A DNA stretch of 27,883 nucleotides, from contig CADBNX010000474.1 in NCBI GenBank assembly GCA_902796115.1, forward strand, positions 1 to 27,883. Direction: 5' to 3'. The DNA comes from an uncultured Eubacteriales bacterium (GTDB lineage: Bacteria; Bacillota; Clostridia; Christensenellales; Aristaeellaceae). Numbering within the stretch: the stretch's first letter is position 1; each line of letters begins with the position of its first letter. A program made the translations under genes and the position numbers. The notes beneath the pieces are model-generated. The model was not told where the DNA came from, did no database searches, and worked only from the letters and a program-made list of their open reading frames with translations. Shown in pieces: positions 6,511-13,922 of this stretch.

Positions 6511-9500
6511 TCAATCCTGCTCGATTGCCTCCATCACAAAGCATTCGATCACGTCGTTTTCCTTGATATCGTTGTAATTCTCCAGGCCGACACCGCATTC
6601 GAATCCCTGTGCTGCCTCCCGTACGTCGTCCTTATACCGTTTCAGGGAAGAAAGCTTTCCTTCGAAAACGACCACATTATCCCGCAGCAGACGCACCGAA
6701 GCATTGCGCTGCAGTTTTCCGTCCGTCACATAACACCCCGCAATGGTACCGACGCCGGTAATGCGGAAAGTGTTCCTGACCTGTGCGTGACCCAGGGTAT
6801 TCTCCCGGTATTCCGGTTCCAGCATACCCTTCATCGCCTTTTCGATGTCTTCGATCGCCTGATAGATGATCCGGTAAAGCCTGATCTCGGTCTCTGTTTT
6901 TTCCGCGGCTTCCTTCGCCTGCGGATCCGGACGGATGTTGAAACCGATAATGGTTGCTCCGAAGGTGGCCGCCAGGTTTACGTCATCCTGTGTGATCGCA
7001 CCGACGGCACTGTGCAGCACATGAATCTTGACGTCATCGTTGCTCAGCTTCTCCAGCGCCTGCTTTACGGCTTCGACAGAACCCTGCACATCCGCTTTGA
7101 TGATCAGGTTCAGCGTCTGTGTCTTCCCTTCGTTGATCCCCGCAAAGAGCGTATCGAGCGATACTTTGCTGGTTGCGCTTCTGGCTGCTTTCAGTTTGTC
7201 CTTTCTCTCCTCAACCACCTGACGTGTCAGGCGGTCGTCATCCACCGCCATCATCTCGTCGCCGGCGGAAGGAACATCGTCGAAGCCGGCAATCTCTACC
7301 GGCATGCTGGGTCCGGCACTCTCCACTCTTTCACCGCGGTCATTGGTCATCGCACGTACATGTCCGCTGGCAAGGCCTGCAATGATACTGTCGCCCACAT
7401 GCAGTGTTCCTGTCTTGAGCAGTACCGTTGCGAGCGGTCCGCGGGCTTTATCCAGTTTGGCCTCAATAATGACGCCTGCCGCGAGCCGATCGGGGTTTGC
7501 CCTCAGCTGCAGCATGTCGGCCTGCAGCAGGATCAGCTCCAGAAGCTCGTCCACGCCTTCTCCGGTGACAGCACTTACCGGAGCCATAATGGTTTCGCCG
7601 CCCCATTCTTCCGGAACGAGCTCATATTTGGTCAGGGCTTCCTTTACCCTTTCGGGATCGGCGCCCGGCTTATCGATCTTGTTGATGGCAACGATGATCG
7701 GCACGTTTGCGGCCTTGGCGTGATTGATGGCTTCGATTGTCTGCGGCATCACGCCGTCGTCCGCCGCAACTACCAGCACCGCGATATCCGTTGCCTGTGC
7801 GCCGCGCATACGCATCGCGGTAAATGCCTCATGTCCGGGTGTGTCAAGGAATGTGATCTGTCTTCCGGACAGGTTCACCGTATACGCACCGATATGCTGC
7901 GTGATACCGCCGGCCTCGTTCGCGGTCACATGCGCTTTCCGGATATAGTCGAGCAGCGAAGTCTTGCCGTGGTCAACATGTCCCATGATGGTGATGACCG
8001 GCGGCCGCGGCTGAAGGTCTTCTTCACGGTCCTCGATCCTGGTGTCGCTCAGCGCGTCTTCCGCTGTTTTATCCAGCTTCTTTTCCAGAGTGACCTCAAA
8101 TTCACTGCAGACAAGCGACGCGGTATCAAAATCGAGTTCGCTGTTGATATTCGAGACGATACCGAGCATCAGAAGCTTCTTGAGAATCTCGCCAGCCGGT
8201 TTTCCGATACGTTCCGTCAGATCCTTAACGGTGATCGTGTCAGCCGTCATATAAGCTTTTTCGATCTTGATGGGAGCCATCAGCTGTTGGGCGGAAGGTT
8301 TTTTGACCTTGCTTTTTTTGCTGCCGCGTACGCTTTCATCGTCATAGTCGATGAAAGTGTCCTTCACCAGCTGCTTCTTATTCTTCGCAACACGTTCCGG
8401 ATCATGCTGCCGGATATACTGTTTTTTATTCGGATCGTAATTGCTTACGCGCTCTTTCTCCATCGCAGGGGCAAGCTCAGGGGGTTTTGGCCTTGCGCCG
8501 AATCCGCTCTGCGGCCGACCGCCGGCCGCTGACCGGTTGCCATAAGGCTGCTGCCCCTGCCCCGGGCGGCCTCCGCCCTGTGCTCCCTGCTGATTCTGCG
8601 GTCTGCCGTACGGAGCCTGACCTGCGGGCCGAGCGTTATTGTAGCCTCCGGTCTGGGGACGCGGAAAGCTTCCGGGCTGTCTGGCGTACCCGCCGTTTCC
8701 CTGAAAGCGCTGGCCTCCCTGCTGATTGCCGGCTGTCCCCTGATTCTGCGGTCTGGGATAACCTCCCTGCTGGAACCCTCTTCCCTGATTCTGTCCGGCA
8801 TAAGCGCCCTGCGGCCGCGGCTGATAGGGAGCGGCCGGCCTTGCGCCGAAGCTGCCGGGTGCGGGACGCGCATTCGAAGCCTGCTGCGGCCGTGGTGCCG
8901 GACGGACGGGAACCTGATTCGGGTTTTGCGGAGGAAGCTTTTTCTCGACGGGTTTCTGCACAGGCGCGGGCGTTTTTGCGGCTGTATCCGCTTCCGCTTT
9001 TTGTGCCTGAGGAGCGGGCTTTTCCTTGGGTGGGGTCTGCTTTTCTGCCGGCGCAGGCGTCTCAGGTACGGGTGTATCCGGTTCATCCGACGCTTTCACT
9101 GTTCCGGCGGGAGCAGCTGCTTCGGTTTTTACGGCATCTTCCTTCTTCGCGGCCGGCGCTGTCTCTTCTTTGCGTTCGGTTTCCGGAGCTGCTTCCGGCG
9201 GCGCAGACTGCGGCTTCTTCACAGATTCCTCCGGAACCTCCGCAACAGGCTTTTGATCCTCTTCCCGGGCAGGGGCCTGATCGTCATCCGGCATGGTCCA
9301 GGCCTTGGTCTGCTGGCTGGCTAAGATCTGCTGTTCCTGCTGCCGTTTGATACTCCGGGCTTCCTCTTCATCTTTTCGGAATTGTGCTTCCTTTTTCCGA
9401 AGCGACTGCAATACCGCATCGATTTCTTTTCTGATGCGCGCAGCCTGTTCCAGGATTCCCGTTCCCTGCTCATTGATCTTCTTGGTGGCTTCCGCCAGAT

Positions 9501-9513
9501 TCGCCTTGGTCAT
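6511..9513 (-). CDS. infB: Translation initiation factor IF-2
   Basis: IF-2 is the GTPase that delivers fMet-tRNA to the 30S subunit and promotes subunit joining. The P-loop G-H-V-D-H-G-K-T is at 511-518, D-T-P-G-H-E at about 557-562 and N-K-I-D at about 611-614. Domains II to IV follow and end with the usual E-C-G-V-G-L and N-D-I-K-E-N-D features. The preferred start is the ATG at 9513, which has GGGGGA about 9 nt upstream. An ATG at 9537 is also in frame but lacks a site. The protein is about 1000 residues. A coiled-coil-like N-terminus (to about 70) is followed by a Pro/Ala/Glu/Lys-rich stretch, then a Gly/Gln/Arg/Pro/Tyr/Asn-rich low-complexity segment at about 197-342. Its flanking genes, ylxQ upstream and rbfA downstream, give the canonical order. 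Confidence 0.97.
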   Translation of the reverse strand: MTKANLAEATKKINEQGTGILEQAARIRKEIDAVLQSLRKKEAQFRKDEEEARSIKRQQEQQILASQQTKAWTMPDDDQAPAREEDQKPVAEVPEESVKKPQSAPPEAAPETERKEETAPAAKKEDAVKTEAAAPAGTVKASDEPDTPVPETPAPAEKQTPPKEKPAPQAQKAEADTAAKTPAPVQKPVEKKLPPQNPNQVPVRPAPRPQQASNARPAPGSFGARPAAPYQPRPQGAYAGQNQGRGFQQGGYPRPQNQGTAGNQQGGQRFQGNGGYARQPGSFPRPQTGGYNNARPAGQAPYGRPQNQQGAQGGGRPGQGQQPYGNRSAAGGRPQSGFGARPKPPELAPAMEKERVSNYDPNKKQYIRQHDPERVAKNKKQLVKDTFIDYDDESVRGSKKSKVKKPSAQQLMAPIKIEKAYMTADTITVKDLTERIGKPAGEILKKLLMLGIVSNINSELDFDTASLVCSEFEVTLEKKLDKTAEDALSDTRIEDREEDLQPRPPVITIMGHVDHGKTSLLDYIRKAHVTANEAGGITQHIGAYTVNLSGRQITFLDTPGHEAFTAMRMRGAQATDIAVLVVAADDGVMPQTIEAINHAKAANVPIIVAINKIDKPGADPERVKEALTKYELVPEEWGGETIMAPVSAVTGEGVDELLELILLQADMLQLRANPDRLAAGVIIEAKLDKARGPLATVLLKTGTLHVGDSIIAGLASGHVRAMTNDRGERVESAGPSMPVEIAGFDDVPSAGDEMMAVDDDRLTRQVVEERKDKLKAARSATSKVSLDTLFAGINEGKTQTLNLIIKADVQGSVEAVKQALEKLSNDDVKIHVLHSAVGAITQDDVNLAATFGATIIGFNIRPDPQAKEAAEKTETEIRLYRIIYQAIEDIEKAMKGMLEPEYRENTLGHAQVRNTFRITGVGTIAGCYVTDGKLQRNASVRLLRDNVVVFEGKLSSLKRYKDDVREAAQGFECGVGLENYNDIKENDVIECFVMEAIEQD

Positions 9514-9548
9514 TCGACGCTTTCCCCCGCGCTTCATGCGCTAACGTT

Positions 9549-9851
9549 TTATTCAAGAATCTTGATGATTCCTTCCGCCATGGTTCCCTTCAATACCGCC
9601 GCCGTCATACAGCCGGCCTTTCCGCAGGCATTCCCGATCAGACCCTTTTCCGTCCGATATAACGGAACGCTTTTTTCTTCCGCTTGTTTTCTCAGCGTTT
9701 CCGCTGTCCTCCCGGACGCATCCGTATCCACAAGCAGCACTGCGGCTCTGCCGCTTCCGATCGCTTCCCGGACAGCTTCCGCACCCAATACGATGCATCC
9801 GGCCCGTCTTGCGATCCCAAGCATTCCCTTCAGCTTCTGTCCGTTCATCAT
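9549..9851 (-). CDS. ylxQ: Ribosomal L7Ae/L30e-like RNA-binding protein YlxQ
   Basis: This 100-residue kink-turn-binding-type protein has the L7Ae-family core (G-I-A-R-R-A-G-C-I-V-L-G near the start, then A-V-L-L-V-D-T-D-A-S and G-K-A-G-C-M-T-A-A-V). It is the usual gene between ylxR and infB in Firmicutes. Two adjacent ATG codons (9851 and 9848) follow AAGGACGG; the second has the better spacing, so the start may be one codon shorter. The first ATG overlaps the rnpM stop in an ATGA arrangement. The precise role of YlxQ in the cell is not well defined. Confidence 0.9.
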   Translation of the reverse strand: MMNGQKLKGMLGIARRAGCIVLGAEAVREAIGSGRAAVLLVDTDASGRTAETLRKQAEEKSVPLYRTEKGLIGNACGKAGCMTAAVLKGTMAEGIIKILE

Positions 9852-10123
9852 CCGTCCTTCAGCGCAGCCGCTTCTTTGACTATCTGTGTTTTTGCCTCTT
9901 CAGACAGCGGACACCCGAACGCTTTTTCAAGCTGCTTCTGTTTCAGCGCCTTCTGCAGACATTCCTCCGAAATGCAGATATACGCGCCTCTTCCGGGTTT
10001 CTTTCCCGTCGTATCCGCCGTGACGCTTCCGTCCGGACCGTGCACGATACGCAGCAGTTCTTTTTTGGGCTTCATTTCCCTGCACCCGAGGCACATCCGC
10101 ATCGGAATCTTCTTTGCTTTCAT
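9848..10123 (-). CDS. rnpM: YlxR / RnpM, RNase P modulator (DUF448)
   Basis: This 91-residue protein carries the YlxR signature: R-M-C-L-G-C-R at 9-15, followed by K-K-E-L-L-R-I-V, then G-R-G-A-Y-I-C. Family members bind the RNase P RNA and modulate its activity, and the family has been renamed RnpM. The gene lies 13 bp downstream of nusA and overlaps ylxQ by 4 nt, in the standard nusA-ylxR-ylxQ-infB order. Confidence 0.94.
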   Translation of the reverse strand: MKAKKIPMRMCLGCREMKPKKELLRIVHGPDGSVTADTTGKKPGRGAYICISEECLQKALKQKQLEKAFGCPLSEEAKTQIVKEAAALKDG

Positions 10124-10136
10124 TCCTTATCCCCGT

Positions 10137-11300
10137 TTACTGAATCAGATCATCCTCGCTTACCGGAGGCTGGTAATCATCCGACTCATCCGCGATCACC
10201 GTTCCGTTCCCCTGCGGGATCTGAGCGGAACTCTGCCCAAGCAGTTCTTTTACCTGCGTCTGTGATTTAATGTCGATCTTCCATCCGGTCAGTTTGGCCG
10301 CAAGCCGGGCGTTCTGTCCCTCTTTGCCGATTGCCAGGCTCAGCTGGTTATCAGGCACGACCACGCGGCAGATATGCTCTTTTTCGCTCGCATAAACACT
10401 CAGCACATGCGCCGGGTTCAGGGCATTCGCCACAAATTCAGCCGCGTCTTCGGACCATTTGATAATGTCGATCTTTTCGTTTTTCAGTTCTGATACGACC
10501 TTGTCCACCCGTGTCCCGCGCGGACCCACACACGCCCCGACGGGATCGATTGTAAGGTCTGTGGAAAAGACAGCCATTTTCGTTCTGCTTCCCGCTTCCC
10601 TCGCAATGGATCTGATCTGAACCAGTCCCTGCTGGATCTCAGGCACTTCCATTTCAAACAGGCGCTTCACAAGACCCGGATGAATGCGCGAAACAGATAC
10701 CTGCGGCATCCTCACGGCATCGCGTCCGGACCGGTGCACCTGCAGCACATATACCTTGATATGGTCTCCCGGCAAATACTCCTCTCCGGGCATGAATTCG
10801 CTGCTTTCCAGGATTCCCTGCGTGCGGCCCAGCTCCACATATACCGCTTTGCTGTCCACCCGCTCCACGATCGCTGTCAGGATCTCGTTCTCCTTGTCGA
10901 TATACTCATCGTATATCTTTCCGTGCTCCGCGTCGCGCAGGCGCTGGCTGATGGTCCCCTTTGCCGCCTGGGCGGCGATCCGGCCGAAATCCTTCGGGGT
11001 CACATCGATTTCGACAATATCCCCGAGCTGGTAATCCGGAGAAAGCTTCTTGGATTCCTCCAGCGAAATCTGCTGCAGGGGATCAGTGACCTCCTCTGAT
11101 ACGACTTTCCGGGCAAGAACCTGGATATCCTTATTCTTCGCGATCACAACCGTGATATTCATCGGGGTCGTGCTGCGCTTGCAGTACTTTTTGAACGCTA
11201 CCTTGCAGCCTTCCTCCACTGCTTCAAGAATGGTTTCCACCGGGATGTCCTTGGCTTTTGCCAGATCTTCGATTGCGTTGTAAATCTCTGATTTTGCCAT
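10137..11300 (-). CDS. nusA: Transcription termination/antitermination factor NusA
   Basis: This is a 387-residue RNA polymerase-associated factor. It starts at the ATG at 11300 (M-A-K-S-E), which has a GGAG site 7 nt upstream. The order is as expected: an N-terminal polymerase-binding domain (about 1-130, with the conserved E-E-G-C-K-V-A-F-K-K), an S1 domain (about 135-200), then two KH domains. The first contains V-G-A-C-V-G-P-R-G-T-R and the second L-A-I-G-K-E-G-Q-N-A-R-L-A. A short acidic tail follows, with no extra acidic repeats, as in Gram-positive NusA. It lies 16 bp after rimP. NusA can influence its own operon through leader terminators, which is relevant to the rimP leader structure. 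Confidence 0.97.
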   Translation of the reverse strand: MAKSEIYNAIEDLAKAKDIPVETILEAVEEGCKVAFKKYCKRSTTPMNITVVIAKNKDIQVLARKVVSEEVTDPLQQISLEESKKLSPDYQLGDIVEIDVTPKDFGRIAAQAAKGTISQRLRDAEHGKIYDEYIDKENEILTAIVERVDSKAVYVELGRTQGILESSEFMPGEEYLPGDHIKVYVLQVHRSGRDAVRMPQVSVSRIHPGLVKRLFEMEVPEIQQGLVQIRSIAREAGSRTKMAVFSTDLTIDPVGACVGPRGTRVDKVVSELKNEKIDIIKWSEDAAEFVANALNPAHVLSVYASEKEHICRVVVPDNQLSLAIGKEGQNARLAAKLTGWKIDIKSQTQVKELLGQSSAQIPQGNGTVIADESDDYQPPVSEDDLIQ

Positions 11301-11316
11301 TTTTTCGCTCCTGTTC

Positions 11317-11838
11317 TCATTCATCAATCGTGTCGTCAATCCGATTTTCATCCTCAAGCTCTTTCAGATCCGGCTTCAGCCGCACCTGGGATACCGTTTT
11401 CCGCGGATACTCGATAACTCCTTCTTCCGTATCGACCGTCACTTTCTCTCTGTCCATCGAAACCAGTTTTCCCTGGATGGTTTTTCTTCCGTTCACTGCC
11501 TGATAGAGCTTTACTTCCACGGTGTTCCCGATGTTGTCCCGAATATCCTCCTCCAGCACAAGAGGGCGGTCCAGCCCAGGTGAACAAACTTCCAGAAAAT
11601 CATAATCAACTTTTTCTGTCAGCGGTATCAGCGCCCGATGATAGGCTTCGCAGTCATCCAGTGTGATTCCGCCGTCTTTCCGGAGTGTCACGCGCAGATA
11701 CAAACCGGTCGGTTCCCGGTCCGCAGCCACATCAAACAGGGTATATCCCATGCTGACGGCCAATGATTCGCATATCGTCCTGACTGTTTTCAGGTCGATT
11801 GCCGTCTGTTTTTTCCCCGTTCCCTTTTTTCCAGTCAT
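11317..11838 (-). CDS. rimP: Ribosome maturation factor RimP
   Basis: This 173-residue protein is needed for 30S subunit maturation. It has the RimP N-terminal domain (the G-Y-T-L-F-D-V-A segment and I-T-L-D-D-C-E) and the highly conserved E-V-C-S-P-G-L-D-R-P-L motif, followed by a C-terminal SH3-like barrel. It is the first gene of the minus-strand translation operon. The ATG at 11838 follows GGGAG with good spacing. The promoter and a structured leader lie immediately upstream. Confidence 0.95.
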   Translation of the reverse strand: MTGKKGTGKKQTAIDLKTVRTICESLAVSMGYTLFDVAADREPTGLYLRVTLRKDGGITLDDCEAYHRALIPLTEKVDYDFLEVCSPGLDRPLVLEEDIRDNIGNTVEVKLYQAVNGRKTIQGKLVSMDREKVTVDTEEGVIEYPRKTVSQVRLKPDLKELEDENRIDDTIDE

Positions 11839-11998
11839 TCTTTACTCCCGGTCCGTCCTTTTTTCGGCTTTCTTAAAATAAAAAGCGGGCTTTCCATACG
11901 CTGAAAGAAGCGTTACGGGCTTTCACCCGCACCATTCTTTCAAACGCCTGTCCCACTCGTCGCTGAACCTTCTTTCATCCAACAATAATACCGGAAAC
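11839..11998 (-). promoter_or_regulatory. Structured rimP operon leader with terminator-like and competing stems
   Basis: The stretch between the predicted start of transcription and rimP is about 160 nt and contains alternative pairings. Read on the minus strand, GCGGG (11930-11926) can pair with CCCG just downstream (within 11920-11916). It can instead pair with GCCCGC (11890-11885), which is directly followed by a TTTTTATTTT tract, giving a terminator-like element. Between them ACGCT/AGCGT forms a small hairpin (11913-11909 with 11902-11898). TGAAAGAAG at 11977-11969 is perfectly complementary to CTTCTTTCA at 11910-11902, and a second TGAAAGAA copy at 11942-11935 can compete for it. The stem overlaps are seen in the sequence; an attenuation function is inference. 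Confidence 0.5.
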
Positions 11999-12004
11999 AA
12001 ATGG

Positions 12005-12033
12005 ATTATATCATACCATTTCAGCCTTTACAA
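12005..12033 (-). promoter_or_regulatory. Sigma-A-type promoter of the rimP-nusA-infB operon
   Basis: On the minus strand, a -35 box TTGTAA (12033-12028) is followed after exactly 17 bp by a perfect -10 box TATAAT (12010-12005). The -10 is preceded by TG one base upstream (extended -10). The expected transcription start is near 11998, giving a leader of about 160 nt before rimP. It is the only strong promoter I see for the operon down to the uracil-DNA glycosylase gene. Confidence 0.8.
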
Positions 12034-12089
12034 GCCATTTTGCGCGTTGTCATCCGACAAATTTCCGTAAATTTCGGGTGTTTTTCATT

Positions 12090-12169
12090 TTTTCCGGCAT
12101 AAAAGCGTCCTCTTGCAAAGAATACGGCTTTTCCGGCGTCAAAGCGACCGCCTCCCGCAAAGATATCGG
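12090..12169. repeat. Imperfect tandem direct repeat, two copies of about 40 bp
   Basis: Copy A (12090-12126) and copy B (12129-12169) share TTTTCCGGC, then AAAGCG, CC, GCAAAGA and CGG in the same order. They differ by a few substitutions and a 3-4 bp length difference in the middle. The pair lies between the ald terminator-like hairpin and the rimP promoter, upstream of both the -35 and -10 boxes. Function is unknown; it may be a duplicated remnant or a regulator-binding array. Confidence 0.6.
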
Positions 12170-12196
12170 GGGCCGGCCGAAGCCAGCCCCCGATAT
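12163..12196 (-). terminator. Strong hairpin with UUCG-type tetraloop downstream of ald
   Basis: The 11-bp perfect inverted repeat (12163-12173 with 12186-12196) continues on the minus-strand transcript through a wobble pair and three GC pairs to a C(TTCG)G tetraloop. The result is a stem of about 15 bp, located 24 bp after the aldehyde dehydrogenase stop codon. The run of T residues that follows is short (CTTT), so it may be a terminator of modest strength or an mRNA 3'-end stabilising structure. Confidence 0.65.
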
Positions 12197-12220
12197 GCCG
12201 CAGACCGACAGATGCGGTCC

Positions 12221-13678
12221 TTATTTTCCCTGTGCCTTTGTATCGTATGCCACGTAGCAGACCTGTGTCTCCATGAATTCGTCCAGGCCGTGTTCGCCGT
12301 CGTCTCCGCCGTTTCCGGACTGACGCACGCCGGCATGGAATCCCTGGAACGCTTCGAAATGCTCGCGGTTCACATACGTTTCGCCAAAGTGGATCTCGTT
12401 CATCGCGCGCATCATGACATCCGTATTCTGCGTGTAGATCGATGAGGTGAGACCGTAGATGCAGTCGTTCGCCTTCTCGATCGCTTCGTCCAGGGTCTTG
12501 AACGTGCTGATGGGCATGACCGGTCCGAAGATTTCTTCCTGCATGACGCGCATCTCATGACGGCAGTCCACCAGCAGGGTCGGCTCGTAGAAGAAGCCTT
12601 TTCCGTTCAGACTGGCTTTCTTTCCGCCGCATACCAGGGTGGCTCCGTCCTTGATCGCGCTCTGCACCAGGTCGTCGATATGCTCCTGCTGTTTCTTGTT
12701 GATCTGCGGTCCGATGGTGGCGTCCGGGTTCTTGATCGGATCGCCATAGGTGGCGTTTTTGATCTTTTCCGTCATCTTCGCGATGAACGCGGGCGCGATG
12801 CCTTCCTGCACGTAGATCCTCTCAGCGCAGTTGCAGACCTGTCCGTTATAGATGAACCTGGAATTGAACACATGCTGTACCGTTTCGTCAAGCTTGCAGT
12901 CATCCATCACGATGACCGGCGCCTTGCCGCCGAGTTCAAGCGAAACCTTGGCGATGTGATCAGCGGCGGCTTTCATGATCTTCCTTCCGGAATCGGTGCT
13001 CCCGGTCATCGAGACCATCGCAACCTTCGGGTTGACTGCCAGCGCGTTTCCGACCACGCTGCCCGAACCGGTGATCACGTTGATGACGCCTGCCGGCAGA
13101 GAGCTCCTGGCAACGAGCTTCGCAAACTCATACGCTCCGTTCGGCGTATCGCTCGAGGGTTTCAGGATCACGGTGTCGCCGGCGATCAGCGCGGGCGCCA
13201 TTTTACGGCCGATCAGGAACAGCGGGAAGTTCCAGGGCATGATGCCGGCAACAACGCCGATCGGGCGTTTGTACAGGAAGATGTTTTCATTCGGGCGATC
13301 GCTGGTGATGATTTCGCCCTTGATGTGACGGGCCATGCCGGCATAATAGTTGATGTATTCCGGAAGCCAGCCGGCCTCATCTCTTGCCTGACCGATCAGT
13401 TTCCCGTTTTCCTCGGCTGTTGTCTGAGCAAACAGCTCCAGGTTCTCGCTGACCAGCTGTGCCAGTTCCTTCAGATAACCGGCACGCTGAATCGCCGGGA
13501 TCCTGGCCCAGGATTTCTGTGCTTCATAGGCCGCGTCCACCGCAGCCTGCACATCCTCTTCCGTGGCCTGCGGCACTTCGGAGACCACTTCTTCGGTGGC
13601 GGGGTTGATGACCTGGATCATCTTTCTGTCACCGTTGGGAATGAATTTTCCGTTGATAAACAGTTCGTAGCGTTTCAT
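12221..13678 (-). CDS. Aldehyde dehydrogenase, AldA (lactaldehyde/glycolaldehyde dehydrogenase) type
   Basis: This 485-residue NAD(P)-dependent enzyme oxidises an aldehyde to its acid. Catalytic features are N150 in M-P-W-N-F-P, E248 in L-E-L-G-G, and the nucleophile C282 in G-Q-V-C-N-C-A-E-R; the Cys-x-Cys arrangement resembles AldA of E. coli. The cofactor-binding G-S-T segment is at about 226-228. AldA handles L-lactaldehyde from fucose or rhamnose breakdown and glycolaldehyde. The true substrate here is not shown by the sequence. The ATG at 13678 follows AAAGGAGG, and the gene has its own promoter (13751-13779) and a palindrome in its leader. It is co-directional with the oxidoreductase cluster upstream, so partial read-through is possible. 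Confidence 0.85.
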   Translation of the reverse strand: MKRYELFINGKFIPNGDRKMIQVINPATEEVVSEVPQATEEDVQAAVDAAYEAQKSWARIPAIQRAGYLKELAQLVSENLELFAQTTAEENGKLIGQARDEAGWLPEYINYYAGMARHIKGEIITSDRPNENIFLYKRPIGVVAGIMPWNFPLFLIGRKMAPALIAGDTVILKPSSDTPNGAYEFAKLVARSSLPAGVINVITGSGSVVGNALAVNPKVAMVSMTGSTDSGRKIMKAAADHIAKVSLELGGKAPVIVMDDCKLDETVQHVFNSRFIYNGQVCNCAERIYVQEGIAPAFIAKMTEKIKNATYGDPIKNPDATIGPQINKKQQEHIDDLVQSAIKDGATLVCGGKKASLNGKGFFYEPTLLVDCRHEMRVMQEEIFGPVMPISTFKTLDEAIEKANDCIYGLTSSIYTQNTDVMMRAMNEIHFGETYVNREHFEAFQGFHAGVRQSGNGGDDGEHGLDEFMETQVCYVAYDTKAQGK

Positions 13679-13719
13679 GCGTTCTTCTTCCTCCTTTGTT
13701 ATCTCGCTGTGCTCACGTC

Positions 13720-13733
13720 TTTCCGTACGGAAA
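13720..13733. promoter_or_regulatory. Perfect 14-bp palindrome in the ald leader, candidate operator
   Basis: TTTCCGTACGGAAA reads the same on both strands. It lies about 10-25 nt downstream of the predicted ald transcription start and upstream of the ribosome site. A palindrome of this size directly after a promoter is a common repressor site. The regulator is unknown. Confidence 0.4.
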
Positions 13734-13750
13734 AACCGGTACCTGAAACC

Positions 13751-13779
13751 ATTATATGATATTTAATTGAAGAAAGCAA
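13751..13779 (-). promoter_or_regulatory. Promoter of ald
   Basis: On the minus strand, a -35 box TTGCTT (13779-13774) is followed by a 17-bp spacer and a perfect -10 box TATAAT (13756-13751). The transcription start would be near 13744, about 66 nt before the ATG. The remaining 140 bp to the flavoprotein gene stop (13780-13922) show no gene and no convincing terminator. Confidence 0.65.
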
Positions 13780-13922
13780 GACAGATTTCATTTTTTGACG
13801 TTTGTTCCGGCTGTTTGCTCAGATACCGGCATCGCAAAAGGCAACGGATCGTAACACCGGTCGGCACCCGGGAAATCCGGCTCCGGCGCAGTTGTGTGAA
13901 GGCAGCATCATGCCGTATACGC

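Noticed and set aside
6787..8532. A 581-codon open frame antisense to infB
   Set aside because: The composition is that of a reverse-frame shadow (rich in H, R, F, C); infB is unambiguous on the other strand.
9514..9537. Start of infB at the ATG at 9537
   Set aside because: It lacks a ribosome site, while the ATG at 9513 has GGGGGA at good spacing; kept only as an alternative.
11839..11998. T-box leader upstream of rimP
   Set aside because: Some upstream words look T-box-like, but the conserved antiterminator (GGGTGG with ACCGCG) is absent and rimP is not an amino-acid or aminoacyl-tRNA gene.
12557..13759. A 400-codon open frame antisense to ald
   Set aside because: It covers the ald promoter and gene and has no plausible protein features.
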